The notes under the pieces were generated by a model. That model did not search any database, was not told the origin of the DNA, and saw only the letters and a program-made list of their open reading frames with translations. The position numbers and the translations under genes are program-made. Below are positions 43,758 to 52,741 of a stretch of DNA of 64,000 nt, in pieces (within the stretch, counting starts at the first letter, position 1; the number at the start of each line of letters is the position of its first letter). Source of the DNA: Massilia arenae (GTDB lineage Bacteria; Pseudomonadota; Gammaproteobacteria; Burkholderiales; Burkholderiaceae_D); contig NZ_VPFD01000026.1 of NCBI RefSeq assembly GCF_008014745.1, forward strand, positions 42,404 to 106,403, in the 5' to 3' direction.

Positions 43758-44272
43758 CCTGACGTGACACCAGGCTGCGGCGCCAGCAGCAACTGCCAGT
43801 AGCCGACGTCCACCCGGCGCCCGAACTTCACGCCCACTTCGGCGAAGTGGGCGACCTTGCGAAAGCCCAGCCGCTCGTGCAGCGCGACGCTGCGCTCGTT
43901 GGGCTGGGCGATGCCGCCGATGACCGTATGCAGCCCGCGGCTGCGCAGTTCGTCGAGCAGACGCGCGTAGATGCGCTGGCCATGCCCGCGGCCCGCCAGC
44001 TCGGGATCGAGATAGACGCTGCTCTCCACCGCATGCCGGTAAGCCGGCCGGGCGCGCCATTTGGTGGCATACGCGTAGCCGGCCACCACGTCATCGATTT
44101 CCAGCACCAGCCACGGTAAGCCGCCGTCGGTGACGTCCGCGATGCGCCCGGCCATGTCGGCTTCAGGCACTGGCGCTTCCTCGAACGAGATCGTGGTGGT
44201 GGCGACGTAGTGATTGTAGATGGCGCAGAAGCGCGCGGCGTCCAGGCTGGAGGCGGGGCGGATGTCGGTCAT
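43754..44272 (-). CDS. arsN: GNAT acetyltransferase, ArsN1/phosphinothricin-acetyltransferase type
   Basis: A 172-residue GNAT enzyme resembling phosphinothricin acetyltransferases: IRPASSLDAARFCAIYNHYV at the start, SFEEAP, YRHAVESSVYLDPELAGRGHGQRIYARLL (about 80-108, acetyl-CoA loop) and GGIAQPNERSVALHERLGFRKV (about 119-140). Members encoded in ars clusters (ArsN) detoxify arsinothricin or related organoarsenicals. Its position directly behind arsH supports that role. Start ATG 44272; a GTG at 44308 overlapping the arsH stop (GTGA) is an alternative that would couple the two genes. Confidence 0.75.
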   Translation of the reverse strand: MTDIRPASSLDAARFCAIYNHYVATTTISFEEAPVPEADMAGRIADVTDGGLPWLVLEIDDVVAGYAYATKWRARPAYRHAVESSVYLDPELAGRGHGQRIYARLLDELRSRGLHTVIGGIAQPNERSVALHERLGFRKVAHFAEVGVKFGRRVDVGYWQLLLAPQPGVTSG

Positions 44273-44304
44273 GGCTTCATGGTAGCAGCTGATGGACTGG
44301 CAGC

Positions 44305-45021
44305 TCACAGCTGCGCGATCTGGCGGTCGATCGCCCGGTTCGCGCGCTCGCTGCGTTCGCTGTACCGGTCCGTCAGGTAGGCGCTGCTGCCGCGCATCAG
44401 GAGCGTGATCTTGACCAGTTCCTCCATGACGTCGACCACGCGCTCGTAGTAGGCAGACGGGCGCATGCGGTCATCGTCGCCGAATTCCTTGTAGGCCATC
44501 GGCACCGACGACTGGTTCGGAATCGTGAACATGCGCATCCAGCGGCCCAGCAGGCGCAGGGCATTGACCACATTGAACGACTGCGAGCCGCCGCAGACCT
44601 GCATCACGGCCAGCGTCTTGCCCTGGCTCGGTCGCACCGAACCCTGTTCGAGCGGAATCCAGTCGATCTGGTTCTTGAAGACCGAGGTGACGGCGCCGTG
44701 ACGTTCCGGGCTGCACCATACCTGACCCTCGGACCAGATGCACAGCTCGCGCAGCTCGACCACCTTCGGATGGGTCTCCGGCACGCTGCCAACCATCGGC
44801 AGCCCGGTGGGATCGAAGATCTTCACGTCGGCGCCGAAGTGGCGCAGGATGCGCGCCGCTTCTTCGGTCAGCAGGCGGCTGAACGCACGCTCGCGCAGCG
44901 AGCCATACAGCATCAGGATGCGCGGCGGATGATCGACGCCGTCGGCGGGTGCGAGCCGTTCGGCGGCAGGCAGGTCGAGGCGCGCCGGATCGAGGTTCGG
45001 AAGGTCGGGAATCTGGTCCAT
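44305..45021 (-). CDS. arsH: Arsenical resistance protein ArsH (NADPH-dependent FMN reductase family)
   Basis: A 238-residue flavoprotein. The FMN-binding loop is LMLYGSLRERAFSRLLTEEA (about residues 36-55), and the WCSPERHGAVTSVFKNQIDW stretch near 101-120 is characteristic of ArsH. The enzyme oxidises organoarsenicals and reduces quinones or metals depending on species. It lies 19 bases downstream of arsB in the same operon and just before the acetyltransferase. Confidence 0.92.
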   Translation of the reverse strand: MDQIPDLPNLDPARLDLPAAERLAPADGVDHPPRILMLYGSLRERAFSRLLTEEAARILRHFGADVKIFDPTGLPMVGSVPETHPKVVELRELCIWSEGQVWCSPERHGAVTSVFKNQIDWIPLEQGSVRPSQGKTLAVMQVCGGSQSFNVVNALRLLGRWMRMFTIPNQSSVPMAYKEFGDDDRMRPSAYYERVVDVMEELVKITLLMRGSSAYLTDRYSERSERANRAIDRQIAQL

Positions 45022-45040
45022 GGTCGTTCTCGAAAAAGGT

Positions 45041-46321
45041 TCAGCCCAGGCGCAGCGCGAGCGCGCACAGCGTGAGCAGGAGGATCGGCAAGGTCAGCAC
45101 CAGGCCGACGCTGAAATAGTAGCCCCACGATATGCGGATGCCCTTGGCCGCCAGCACGTGCAGCCAGAGCAGGGTGGCGAGGCTGCCGATCGGCGTGATC
45201 TTCGGCCCCAAATCGCTGCCGATCACGTTCGCATAGATCATCGCCTCGCGCACCGCGCCGGTCGTGGCGGTGGCGTCGATCGCCAGCGCGCCGACCAGTA
45301 CCGTCGGCATATTGTTCATGATGGACGACAGGGCCGCGGCGATGAAGCCGGTGCCCAGCGCCGCGCCCCAGACGCCGTAGGCGGCGCAGCGCTCGAGCAG
45401 GGCGCTCAGGCCCTCGGTCAGGCCGGCATTGCGCAGGCCGTACACCACCAGGTACATCCCGAGCGAGAACACCACCACCTGCCACGGCGCGCCGCGCAGC
45501 ACCGCGCGCGTCGGGATGTGGTGGCCGCGCGCGGCGACGGCGAGCAGGATGATGGCGCCGCCGGCTGCGACGGCGCTGATCGGCACGCCGGCATCGTCCA
45601 GCCAGAAGAAGCCGGCCAGCAGCAGCGCCAGCACCCACCAGCCGGCGATGAAGGTCGCGCGGTCGTGAATCGCATCGGCCGGGCGGCGCAGTTGGGCGAG
45701 GTCGTAGTGGCGCGGGATGTCCTTGCGGAAGAAAAGATAGAGGATGGCCAGGGTCGCCGCCACCGAGACCAGGTTGACCGGCACCATGACCGCCGCGTAG
45801 CGGGCGAAGCCGATGCCGAAGTAGTCGGCCGAGACGATATTGACCAGGTTCGACACCACCAGCGGCAGGCTTGCAGTGTCGGCGACGAAGCCGGCCGCCA
45901 TCACGAAGGCCAGCGTTGCGCGCGGCGGGAAGCGCAGCGCGGCCAGCATGGCGATCACGATCGGGGTCAGGATCAGCGCCGCGCCGTCGTTGGCGAACAG
46001 CGCCGCGACGACGGCGCCGAGCAGCACCAGCAGGACGAACAGGCGCCGGCCGTCGCCTTTGCCCCAGCGCGCCACGTGCAGCGCGGCCCACTCGAAGAAG
46101 CCGGCGCGGTCGAGCAGCAGGCTGATGACGATTACCGCGACGAAGGCGCCGGTGGCGTTCCAGACGATGTCCCAGACCACCGGGATGTCGGACGGCTGGA
46201 CCACGCCGAGGAGCAGGGCGGCGACGGCGCCGCCGGCGGCGCTCCAGCCGATGCCCAGGCCGCGCGGCTGCCAGATCACCAGCGCCAGCGTGGCGATGAA
46301 GATGAGCGAGGCGGTCAGCAT
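45041..46321 (-). CDS. arsB: Arsenite efflux permease ArsB
   Basis: A 426-residue inner-membrane arsenite/antimonite:H+ antiporter with about 12 helices. ArsB-type stretches include WDIVWNATGAFVAVIVISLLLD-like (about 49-71), FVADTASLPLVVSNLVNIVSADYF (about 147-170) and ANVIGSDLGPKITPIGSLATLLWLH (about 362-387). It overlaps arsC by seven bases. ATG 46321 has no strong ribosome site, consistent with coupling to arsC. Confidence 0.94.
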   Translation of the reverse strand: MLTASLIFIATLALVIWQPRGLGIGWSAAGGAVAALLLGVVQPSDIPVVWDIVWNATGAFVAVIVISLLLDRAGFFEWAALHVARWGKGDGRRLFVLLVLLGAVVAALFANDGAALILTPIVIAMLAALRFPPRATLAFVMAAGFVADTASLPLVVSNLVNIVSADYFGIGFARYAAVMVPVNLVSVAATLAILYLFFRKDIPRHYDLAQLRRPADAIHDRATFIAGWWVLALLLAGFFWLDDAGVPISAVAAGGAIILLAVAARGHHIPTRAVLRGAPWQVVVFSLGMYLVVYGLRNAGLTEGLSALLERCAAYGVWGAALGTGFIAAALSSIMNNMPTVLVGALAIDATATTGAVREAMIYANVIGSDLGPKITPIGSLATLLWLHVLAAKGIRISWGYYFSVGLVLTLPILLLTLCALALRLG

Positions 46322-46788
46322 GCGCCGATGCGGTCCAGCGCTGCCTTCAGTGCTGCGCGGTCGCCCGCCAGTTCGGCCAGCGGCAACGCGAACAGCGCCC
46401 CGATGCGGGCCAGCACGATTGCGTAGGTCGCCTCGAAGGCTGCCGCGACTTCCGCGGGCGTTCCCTGAACCTCGCTCGGGTCAGTCAGTCCCCAGTGCGT
46501 GCGCACCACGTCGCCCAGGTAGGCCGGGCAGGTCTCGCCGGCGGCATTGCCGCATACCGTCACCACCACGTCCGGCGTGAGCGGCAGGTCGTGCCAGGAT
46601 TTGCTCGTATAGCCGTCGACCGCGATGCCGTGACGGCGCAGCAGGCCGAGCGCATCCGGGTTGAGTCGGCCGGTCGGGTGGCTGCCGGCGCTGATGGCCT
46701 TGAAGCCGTGCGGGGCGAGGTGGTTGAACACGGCTTCGCTCATGATCGAGCGGCAGGAGTTGCCGGTGCAGAGGAACAGGAAGTTCAT
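46315..46788 (-). CDS. arsC: Arsenate reductase, low-molecular-weight phosphatase (thioredoxin-dependent) type
   Basis: A 157-residue reductase turning arsenate into arsenite for ArsB. The P-loop CTGNSCRS holds nucleophile Cys7 (with Cys12). A second and third Cys at 79 and 87 (VTVCGNAAGETCPAYL) are placed as in the thioredoxin-coupled family, which passes the disulfide to thioredoxin. It is the first gene of the minus-strand ars operon, transcribed away from arsR. Confidence 0.93.
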   Translation of the reverse strand: MNFLFLCTGNSCRSIMSEAVFNHLAPHGFKAISAGSHPTGRLNPDALGLLRRHGIAVDGYTSKSWHDLPLTPDVVVTVCGNAAGETCPAYLGDVVRTHWGLTDPSEVQGTPAEVAAAFEATYAIVLARIGALFALPLAELAGDRAALKAALDRIGAC

Positions 46789-46811
46789 GGGACGAAAAGG
46801 TATCGGGTTAA

Positions 46812-46837
46812 TCTCAATATTTCAATAGATATTGAGA
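46812..46837. promoter_or_regulatory. ArsR operator, perfect inverted repeat
   Basis: TCTCAATAT (46812-46820) and ATATTGAGA (46829-46837), 9-bp perfect arms around 8 bases, in the 102-bp gap between divergent arsC and arsR. A TATAAT box for arsR lies just downstream at 46850-46855. Its position allows repression of both directions by ArsR, released by arsenite. Confidence 0.75.
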
Positions 46838-46890
46838 CGATGGGCCGACTATAATCGAGGCACTGAAATTCTTCAACTGGAACATCGAGG

Positions 46891-47232
46891 ATGGAAACCA
46901 AACAGGTACTGGCGGCGCTTGCCGCCCTGGCCCAGGAATCGCGGCTGGCGATCTTCCGCCTGCTGATCCAGGCCGGCCCAGCGGGACTGCCGGCCGGGAA
47001 GGTCGGCGAGGAACTGGGAATCTCCTCGTCGGCGCTGTCCTTCCACCTGAAGGAACTGGTTCACGCCGGCCTGGTGACGGCGCGCCAGGAAGGGCGCTTC
47101 GTCATCTACACGGCGCAGTTCGACACCATGAGCGCACTGGTCGGCTTCCTCACTGAAAATTGCTGCGCCGGCGTCCCCTGCGGAATCGACACGTCGGGCA
47201 GCGCTTGCTCACCGCCGACCGCCAAATGCTGA
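46891..47232 (+). CDS. arsR: Arsenic-responsive repressor ArsR
   Basis: A 113-residue winged-helix repressor. DNA-binding region ISSSALSFHLKELVHAGLV (about 44-62). Instead of the helix-3 CVC of enterobacterial ArsR, it has a C-terminal cysteine group, Cys91, Cys92 and Cys97 (ENCCAGVPCG), matching the ArsR type that binds As(III) near its C-terminus. It is divergent from arsCBH, with a perfect palindrome between. Further Cys at the tail may add to metalloid sensing. Confidence 0.92.
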   Translation: METKQVLAALAALAQESRLAIFRLLIQAGPAGLPAGKVGEELGISSSALSFHLKELVHAGLVTARQEGRFVIYTAQFDTMSALVGFLTENCCAGVPCGIDTSGSACSPPTAKC

Positions 47233-47347
47233 GAGCGCCTGCGCCGTTCCCGACCATCGCGGTCAACAATTGATGCATCGCAACATTCCTCTGCTAACAT
47301 ATTAACCAGTTGTCGTCATCTGGTTGTACTGTTAGGAAGGAATCGTC

Positions 47348-48853
47348 ATGCTGTCGCAATTGCAGGCCATGTTTCGCTACTTTAACCAGGTAGTGCCGTT
47401 CCGCCTGGTTCCCGCCCTCATCACCACCGCCGTCCTCGTCACGCTGCTCGCGCTGCCCCATCCCGAGGGTTTGAACCCCGATTCCTGGGGTCTGGTCGCC
47501 ATCTTCCTCACCACCATCGTCGCCATCATCCTGAAGGTGATGCCGATCGGCGTCATGGCCCTGATGGCCATCGTCATCGTCTCGCTGTCGCAGGTGACGT
47601 CCGGTTCGTCCAAGGGCGCCATGGCCGACGCCCTCGGCAGTTTTTCGAGCCCGCTCATCTGGCTTATCGTGGTCGCCGTGCTGATCTCGCGCGGTCTCAA
47701 GAAAACCGGCCTGGGCAACCGCATCGGCCTGCAGTTCATCGCGCTGCTGGGCAAGCGCACGGTCGGCATCGGCTACGGCTTGGCCGTGTGCGAGCTGGTG
47801 CTGGCGCCGTTCACGCCCAGTAATACCGCGCGCGGCGGCGGCATCGTGCACCCGATCATGAAGTCGATCGCCAGCGCCTTCGATTCCGATCCGGCCAAGG
47901 GCACGCAGGGCAAGGTGGGCACCTATCTGGCGCTGGTCAACTACCACGCCAACCCGATCACCTCGGCGATGTTCCTGACCGCCACCGCGCCCAATCCGCT
48001 GGTGGTCGACTTCGTCGCCCGCGCCAGCGGCCAGAGTTTTCATTTGAGCTGGACCACCTGGGCCTTGTGCATGGTGTTGCCGGGCCTCGTCTGCCTGTTC
48101 CTGATGCCGCTCGTGGTCTACCTGCTGGCGCCGCCCGAACTCAAGAAGACGCCGGATGCGGTGCACTTTGCGCGCAGCGAACTGGTGCGCATGGGGCCCT
48201 TGTCGGCCAAGGAGAAAGTCATGCTCGGCACCTTCGGCCTGCTGCTGGTGCTGTGGGCGAACGTGCCGGCCATGCTGTTCGGGCCGGCGTTCACGCTCGA
48301 TCCCACCATGGTCGCCTTCCTCGGCCTGTTCACGCTGATCATCACCGGCACCCTCGACTGGGACGACGTGCTGTCCGAGAAAAGCGCCTGGGATACCCTG
48401 ATCTGGTTCGGTGCGCTCGTGATGCTGGCCGAGCAGCTCAATAAACTGGGCGTCATCGCCTGGGCCTCGAACGGCATGCGCGACGCCATCGCCGCCAGCG
48501 GCATGGGGTGGGGCGCGGCGGCGACCGTGCTGGTGCTGGCCTTCGTGTTCTCGCACTACCTGTTCGCCAGCACCACGGCCCACATCAGCGCCATGATGTT
48601 CGCCTTCCTGTCGGTGGGCGCTGCGCTGGTGCCGGGCGAGTACCTGGTGCTGTTCCTGCTCATGATGACCGCCGCCTCGGCCATCATGATGACGCTCACC
48701 CACTACGCCACCGGCACCTCGCCGATCATCTTCGGCAGCGGCTACGTGACGATGGGGGCGTGGTGGCGCATCGGATTGATCATGTGCGTGTTCGAGCTGG
48801 CGGTGTTCGCCATCGTCGGTGGCGCCTGGTGGAAGGTTCTCGGCTACTGGTGA
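47348..48853 (+). CDS. DASS-family dicarboxylate/tricarboxylate transporter
   Basis: A 501-residue membrane carrier of the divalent anion:sodium symporter group (CitT/TtdT/2-oxoglutarate-malate type). Signature stretches are APFTPSNTARGGGIVHPIMKSIASAF (about 157-182, the first SNT motif) and the second half with THYATGTSPIIFGSGY (about 456-471). About 11-14 helices. Start ATG 47348 follows AGGAAGGA. It is a single gene; the substrate (tartrate, citrate, succinate or 2-oxoglutarate) cannot be fixed. Its 3' end overlaps the convergent hydrolase by ten bases. Confidence 0.87.
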   Translation: MLSQLQAMFRYFNQVVPFRLVPALITTAVLVTLLALPHPEGLNPDSWGLVAIFLTTIVAIILKVMPIGVMALMAIVIVSLSQVTSGSSKGAMADALGSFSSPLIWLIVVAVLISRGLKKTGLGNRIGLQFIALLGKRTVGIGYGLAVCELVLAPFTPSNTARGGGIVHPIMKSIASAFDSDPAKGTQGKVGTYLALVNYHANPITSAMFLTATAPNPLVVDFVARASGQSFHLSWTTWALCMVLPGLVCLFLMPLVVYLLAPPELKKTPDAVHFARSELVRMGPLSAKEKVMLGTFGLLLVLWANVPAMLFGPAFTLDPTMVAFLGLFTLIITGTLDWDDVLSEKSAWDTLIWFGALVMLAEQLNKLGVIAWASNGMRDAIAASGMGWGAAATVLVLAFVFSHYLFASTTAHISAMMFAFLSVGAALVPGEYLVLFLLMMTAASAIMMTLTHYATGTSPIIFGSGYVTMGAWWRIGLIMCVFELAVFAIVGGAWWKVLGYW

Positions 48854-49416
48854 GCGTTCACGGGCTCTGATTTAACCAGCGCCAGCACCTCGCGAAAGCG
48901 TGGATGGCGGCAATCGTGCAGCCACTCGAACAGCACCATCTCGTGGCTCACGATCGTCGCGCCGGCATGCTGCAGGCGGCGCATGGCGGCAACGTGGTCC
49001 GCCGCGCGGCGCGAGCCGCTCGCGTTCTCCACCACGAACACCTCACGGCCGGCGCGCAACAGGCCGAGCGCTGTCTGCAGTAGGCAGACGTGGGCTTCGC
49101 AGCCGGCGATCACCACTTGCCGGCGGCCCGGGGCTTGCGCGTCGAGCGCCGCCAGCAGGCCATCTTCGCAGGCGTCGAAGTGCGTCTTCGTCACTGTCTG
49201 CACGCACAGCCGCGCCAGCGCGTCGGTATTCGGGCCGAGCCGTTCGTGGTTCTGCACCGTGCCAAGGACTGGCACCTCGAGCAATGCGGCGGCGCGGGCC
49301 AGCACCAGCGCCTTGGCGATGACATCGTGCGCGCCGTGGATCGCCGGCATCATCCGGGCCTGGTAGTCGACCAGCACCAGGCTGCTGGCCCCGGCATCGA
49401 TTGCTTTCATCGTCAT
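48844..49416 (-). CDS. Isochorismatase-family cysteine hydrolase
   Basis: A 190-residue hydrolase with the family triad in order: Asp17 (LVDYQ), Lys77 (VTKTHFDA) and Cys111 (GCEAHVCLLQTA). It belongs to the YcaC/nicotinamidase-like branch. It may hydrolyse an amide or imine bond; the substrate is unknown. Two Met codons (49416 and 49410) are possible starts and neither has a strong ribosome site. It is convergent with the DASS transporter gene and divergent from the pta gene. Confidence 0.82.
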   Translation of the reverse strand: MTMKAIDAGASSLVLVDYQARMMPAIHGAHDVIAKALVLARAAALLEVPVLGTVQNHERLGPNTDALARLCVQTVTKTHFDACEDGLLAALDAQAPGRRQVVIAGCEAHVCLLQTALGLLRAGREVFVVENASGSRRAADHVAAMRRLQHAGATIVSHEMVLFEWLHDCRHPRFREVLALVKSEPVNAHQ

Positions 49417-49529
49417 TCAGTCTCGATTTTTCTTAAACCAGATTAAGTTTTGTTGCGACGCAGCATGAAATCGTTGCTTTGGTACCATCTAATGCTACCA
49501 TCTTGCGGTCACAGCACGAGGAGACAGGA

Positions 49530-50480
49530 ATGGAACCGGTGAACACGACGCATCCCTATTATGACCGGCTGATCGCCGCCGCGCGCACGCAGGGGCCAGT
49601 CACGGTGGCGGTGGCGCACGCCTGCGACCGCTATGCGATCGAAGCGGCGCTCGACGCCGCCCGGATCGGCCTGATCGAGCCGCTGCTGGTCGGTCCGCAA
49701 GCGCGCATCCACGCCGCGGCCGACGCGGCCGGCCTCGACATCGGCGCGCTGGCGCTGTTCGACACGGAGCACAGCCACGCCTCGGCCGCGCGCGCGGTGG
49801 AACTGGTGCGCGAGGGAAGGGCGTCGGTCCTGATGAAGGGCAGCCTGCATACCGACGAGTTGATGGGGGCCGTGGTGTCGGGCGCCACCGGCCTGCGCAC
49901 GGCGCGGCGCCTCTCCCACTGCTTCGTGATGGATGTGCCGGGCCGCGGCGAACCGCTGATCATCACCGACGCCGCCATCAACATCATTCCCGATCTGGCG
50001 GCCAAGCGCGACATCGTGCAGAACGCGATCGACCTGGCCCGGGTGCTCGGCTTCGACGGCGTGCGGGTGGCGATCCTGGCAGCGGTGGAAACCGTGAGCG
50101 CCAAGATGCCGTCGACGATCGACGCCGCGGCCCTGTGCAAGATGGCCGACCGCGGCCAGATCACGGACGCGGTGCTCGACGGCCCGCTGGCGATGGACAA
50201 TGCAATCGACCTGCAGGCCGCGGCCATCAAGGGCCTGGTGTCGCCGGTGGCGGGGCGCGCCAACGTGCTGGTGGCGCCGGACCTCGAAGCCGGCAATATG
50301 CTGGCCAAGAGCCTGAGCTTCATGGCCGGCGCGGCGGCGGCCGGCATCGTGCTCGGCGCCCGCGTGCCGCTGATTCTAACCAGCCGCGCCGATACGGTCG
50401 CGGCGCGCCTGGCCTCGTGCGCGGTGGCGGTGCTGCTGGCGCGCCACCAACTGGCCAGCGCCAGGCTGGCGGGGCGCTGA
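49530..50480 (+). CDS. pta: Phosphate acetyl/butyryltransferase
   Basis: A 316-residue enzyme of the short phosphotransacylase type, exchanging CoA and phosphate on an acyl group. Conserved stretches: VLMKGSLHTDELMGAVV (about 98-114), RRLSHCFVMDVP (about 124-135), LIITDAAINIIPDL (about 140-153) and GPLAMDNAID with the C-terminal G..NVLVAPDLEAGNMLAKSL (about 246-265). Start ATG 49530 after GAGGAGACAG. It is immediately followed by acetate kinase, forming the acyl-CoA/acyl-phosphate/ATP route. Confidence 0.88.
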   Translation: MEPVNTTHPYYDRLIAAARTQGPVTVAVAHACDRYAIEAALDAARIGLIEPLLVGPQARIHAAADAAGLDIGALALFDTEHSHASAARAVELVREGRASVLMKGSLHTDELMGAVVSGATGLRTARRLSHCFVMDVPGRGEPLIITDAAINIIPDLAAKRDIVQNAIDLARVLGFDGVRVAILAAVETVSAKMPSTIDAAALCKMADRGQITDAVLDGPLAMDNAIDLQAAAIKGLVSPVAGRANVLVAPDLEAGNMLAKSLSFMAGAAAAGIVLGARVPLILTSRADTVAARLASCAVAVLLARHQLASARLAGR

Positions 50481-50481
50481 G

Positions 50482-51672
50482 ATGGGAGCCAGCGACTGCG
50501 TCGCCATCATCAACGCCGGCTCGTCCAGCATCAAGTTCTCGGTGCATCGCCTGCCCGACCTGGCGCTGGCCTTCAAGGGCCGGATCGAGAACCTGTATCG
50601 CGGGGCGACCCGCTTCATCGCCCAGGATGCCGACGGCGCCACGGTCGGCGAGCACAGTTGGCCGGACGCGCTCGACCACCATGCCGGCATGGCCTTCCTG
50701 ATCGGTTTCGCCGAGCGCGAACTCGATGGCTACCGGGTGCGCGCGGTGGGCCACCGCATCGTGCACGGCGGCGTCGATTACAGCGGCCCCCAACGCCTGG
50801 ACGAGACCGTGCTCGAACGCCTTGAGAGACTGGTGCCGCTCGCGCCGCTGCACCTGCCGCACAACCTGGCGCCGGTGCACGCCCTGATGGCGCTGGCGCC
50901 CGGCCTGATGCAGGTCGGCTGCTTCGACACCGCCTTCCATACGGCGCAGCCGGCGCTGGCCCAGGCCTTCGCGCTGCCGCCGGAGATCACCGATCTCGGT
51001 ATCCGGCGCTATGGTTTCCATGGCCTTTCCTACGAATACATCGCGGCCACCTTGCCGCAGCATGACCCCGCGCTGGCCGGGGCGCGGGTGGTCGCTGCCC
51101 ACCTCGGCAACGGCGCCAGCATGTGCGCCATGCACGGCGGGCGCAGCGTGGCCAGCACCATGGGCTTCACCGCCGTCGACGGCCTGCCGATGGGCACGCG
51201 CTGCGGCGCCCTCGATCCGGGCGTGGTGATCTACCTGATCGAGGAACTGGGCATGAAGGTGTCGAGCGTGCAGCGCCTGATGTACCAGGAGTCGGGGCTG
51301 CTGGGCGTGTCCGGCCTGTCGTCCGATATGCGCACGCTGGAGGCCAGCAGCGATCCGCGCGCGCAACTGGCGATCGATTTGATGGTTTACCGGATCGGCC
51401 GCGAACTCGGTTCGCTGGCGGCGTCGCTGGGCGGCCTGGATGCGCTGGTGTTCTCGGGCGGGATCGGCGAGAACAGCGCGCGCCTGCGCGCCGCCGTCTG
51501 CCGCGACGCCGCCTGGCTCGGCGCCGAACTCGATGAAGCCCTGAACGCCGCGCCGCCGCCCGGCGTCGCGCGCATCAGCACGCCCGCAAGCCGGGTCTGC
51601 GTGTGGCTGGTGCCGGCCAATGAAGAGCTCATGATCGCCCGTCATACCCTCGATCTGCTGGAGACCGCATGA
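50482..51672 (+). CDS. ackA: Acetate kinase
   Basis: A 396-residue kinase of the ASKHA fold that interconverts acetate + ATP and acetyl-phosphate. Motif NAGSSSIKFS at residues 11-20, HRIVHGG (about 93-99), FDTAFH, RRYGFHGLSYEYI and AHLGNGASMCAM, and late FSGGIGENS, are the canonical AckA signatures. It starts one base after the pta stop and overlaps fabI by four bases (ATGA). Confidence 0.92.
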   Translation: MGASDCVAIINAGSSSIKFSVHRLPDLALAFKGRIENLYRGATRFIAQDADGATVGEHSWPDALDHHAGMAFLIGFAERELDGYRVRAVGHRIVHGGVDYSGPQRLDETVLERLERLVPLAPLHLPHNLAPVHALMALAPGLMQVGCFDTAFHTAQPALAQAFALPPEITDLGIRRYGFHGLSYEYIAATLPQHDPALAGARVVAAHLGNGASMCAMHGGRSVASTMGFTAVDGLPMGTRCGALDPGVVIYLIEELGMKVSSVQRLMYQESGLLGVSGLSSDMRTLEASSDPRAQLAIDLMVYRIGRELGSLAASLGGLDALVFSGGIGENSARLRAAVCRDAAWLGAELDEALNAAPPPGVARISTPASRVCVWLVPANEELMIARHTLDLLETA

Positions 51673-52439
51673 AACACCATCATCCCATCCTGGAAGGCAA
51701 GCGCGCGCTGGTGGTTGGCGTCGCCAACGAGCATTCGATCGCCTGGGGCTGCGCCAAAGCCTTCCATGCGCTGGGCGCCGAACTGGTGCTCACTTACCTG
51801 AACGACAAGGCGCGCCCGCACGTCGAACCGCTGGCCGCGCAGATCGGCGCGCGCCTGCTGCCGCTCGACGTGCGCGAACCGGGACAGCTTGAAGCGCTGT
51901 TCGCCGAACTCACGCAACTGGGGCAGCTCGACATCCTCGTGCATTCGATCGCCTTCGCGCCGAAGGCCGACCTGCAGGGTGGCCTGCTCGACTGTTCGCT
52001 GGATGGCTTCCTGCAGGCGATGGACGTGTCGTGCCACTCCTTCGTGCGCATGGCGAAGCTGGCTGCGCCCTTGATGACGCAGGGCGGCAGCATGTTCGCG
52101 ATGAGCTACCACGGCGCCGACAAGGTGGTGCCGAACTATAACGTGATGGGACCGGTGAAGGCGGCGCTGGAATCGAGCTGCCGCTACCTGGCCCATGAAC
52201 TGGGACCGCGCGACATCCGCGTACATGCCATCTCGCCGGGGCCGCTCAAGACGCGCGCCGCCTCGGGACTGAAGGATTTCGACCTGCTGCTGAGCGATGC
52301 TGTGGCGCGTGCGCCGCTGGGAGAACTGGTCGACATCGACGACGTCGGCCAGGTGTGCGCCTATCTCGCCTCGGACTTCGCGCGCCGCCTGACCGGCAGC
52401 ACCGTCTATGTGGACGGTGGCCTGAACATCATCGCCTGA
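51669..52439 (+). CDS. fabI: Enoyl-ACP reductase (FabI-type)
   Basis: A 256-residue short-chain dehydrogenase of the FabI branch that reduces trans-2-enoyl-ACP with NAD(P)H. The nucleotide-binding GVANEHSIAWG is at about 17-27. Catalytic residues are Tyr147, Tyr157 and Lys164 in the Y-x6-(Y)-x6-K arrangement (SYHGADK, NYNVMGPVKAALE). The presence of ackA and pta upstream, coupled by ATGA, suggests this is a second, operon-specific reductase rather than the main fatty-acid enzyme. Confidence 0.88.
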   Translation: MKHHHPILEGKRALVVGVANEHSIAWGCAKAFHALGAELVLTYLNDKARPHVEPLAAQIGARLLPLDVREPGQLEALFAELTQLGQLDILVHSIAFAPKADLQGGLLDCSLDGFLQAMDVSCHSFVRMAKLAAPLMTQGGSMFAMSYHGADKVVPNYNVMGPVKAALESSCRYLAHELGPRDIRVHAISPGPLKTRAASGLKDFDLLLSDAVARAPLGELVDIDDVGQVCAYLASDFARRLTGSTVYVDGGLNIIA

Positions 52440-52453
52440 ACTCTGGAGCAACC

Positions 52454-52741
52454 ATGAAAGTCATCCTGTCCGGCCTGCACGGCGACGCCTGCGAAACCGC
52501 CATCATCGAAAGCTTTGCACCCTTCTTCCACATCCGCCACGTCGAGATGATCCGCGAAGGCTCGCCCGACAGCCCGTGGGCCGTGCTGCACATCGCCGAT
52601 TCCTACGAGCGCGCCTGGGAAGCGTGCAATACGCTGCGCGGCGTCTTCCACCGCGGCAAACGCCTGCACATGTACATCCCGCTGCACCAGCCCGACATCT
52701 ACCACGAGTTCGAGCCGCACCAGCGGGTCGATATCCGCTAG
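52454..52741 (+). CDS. Small RRM-like protein
   Basis: A 95-residue protein with a beta-alpha-beta-beta-alpha-beta pattern: KVILSGLHGDACETAIIESFAPFF, HVEMIREGSPDSPWAVLHIAD, SYERAWEACNTLRGVFHRGKRLHMYIP. This resembles an RNA-recognition motif, although the aromatic RNP residues are weak. ATG 52454 follows CTGGAGCAACC by 7 bases, 14 bases after fabI, so it is likely part of the pta-ackA-fabI transcript. Function unknown; RNA binding is an inference from fold pattern only. Confidence 0.6.
   Translation: MKVILSGLHGDACETAIIESFAPFFHIRHVEMIREGSPDSPWAVLHIADSYERAWEACNTLRGVFHRGKRLHMYIPLHQPDIYHEFEPHQRVDIR

Noticed and set aside
47331..47345. GTTAGGAAGGAA upstream of the DASS gene as a sixth MarR-type box
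   Set aside because: It shares only the left half-site; the right half is the ribosome site and has no TCCT arm.
49484..49506. Short direct repeat TACCATCTAATGCTACCATCT upstream of pta
   Set aside because: Too short and single; no second related site to support a regulatory role.
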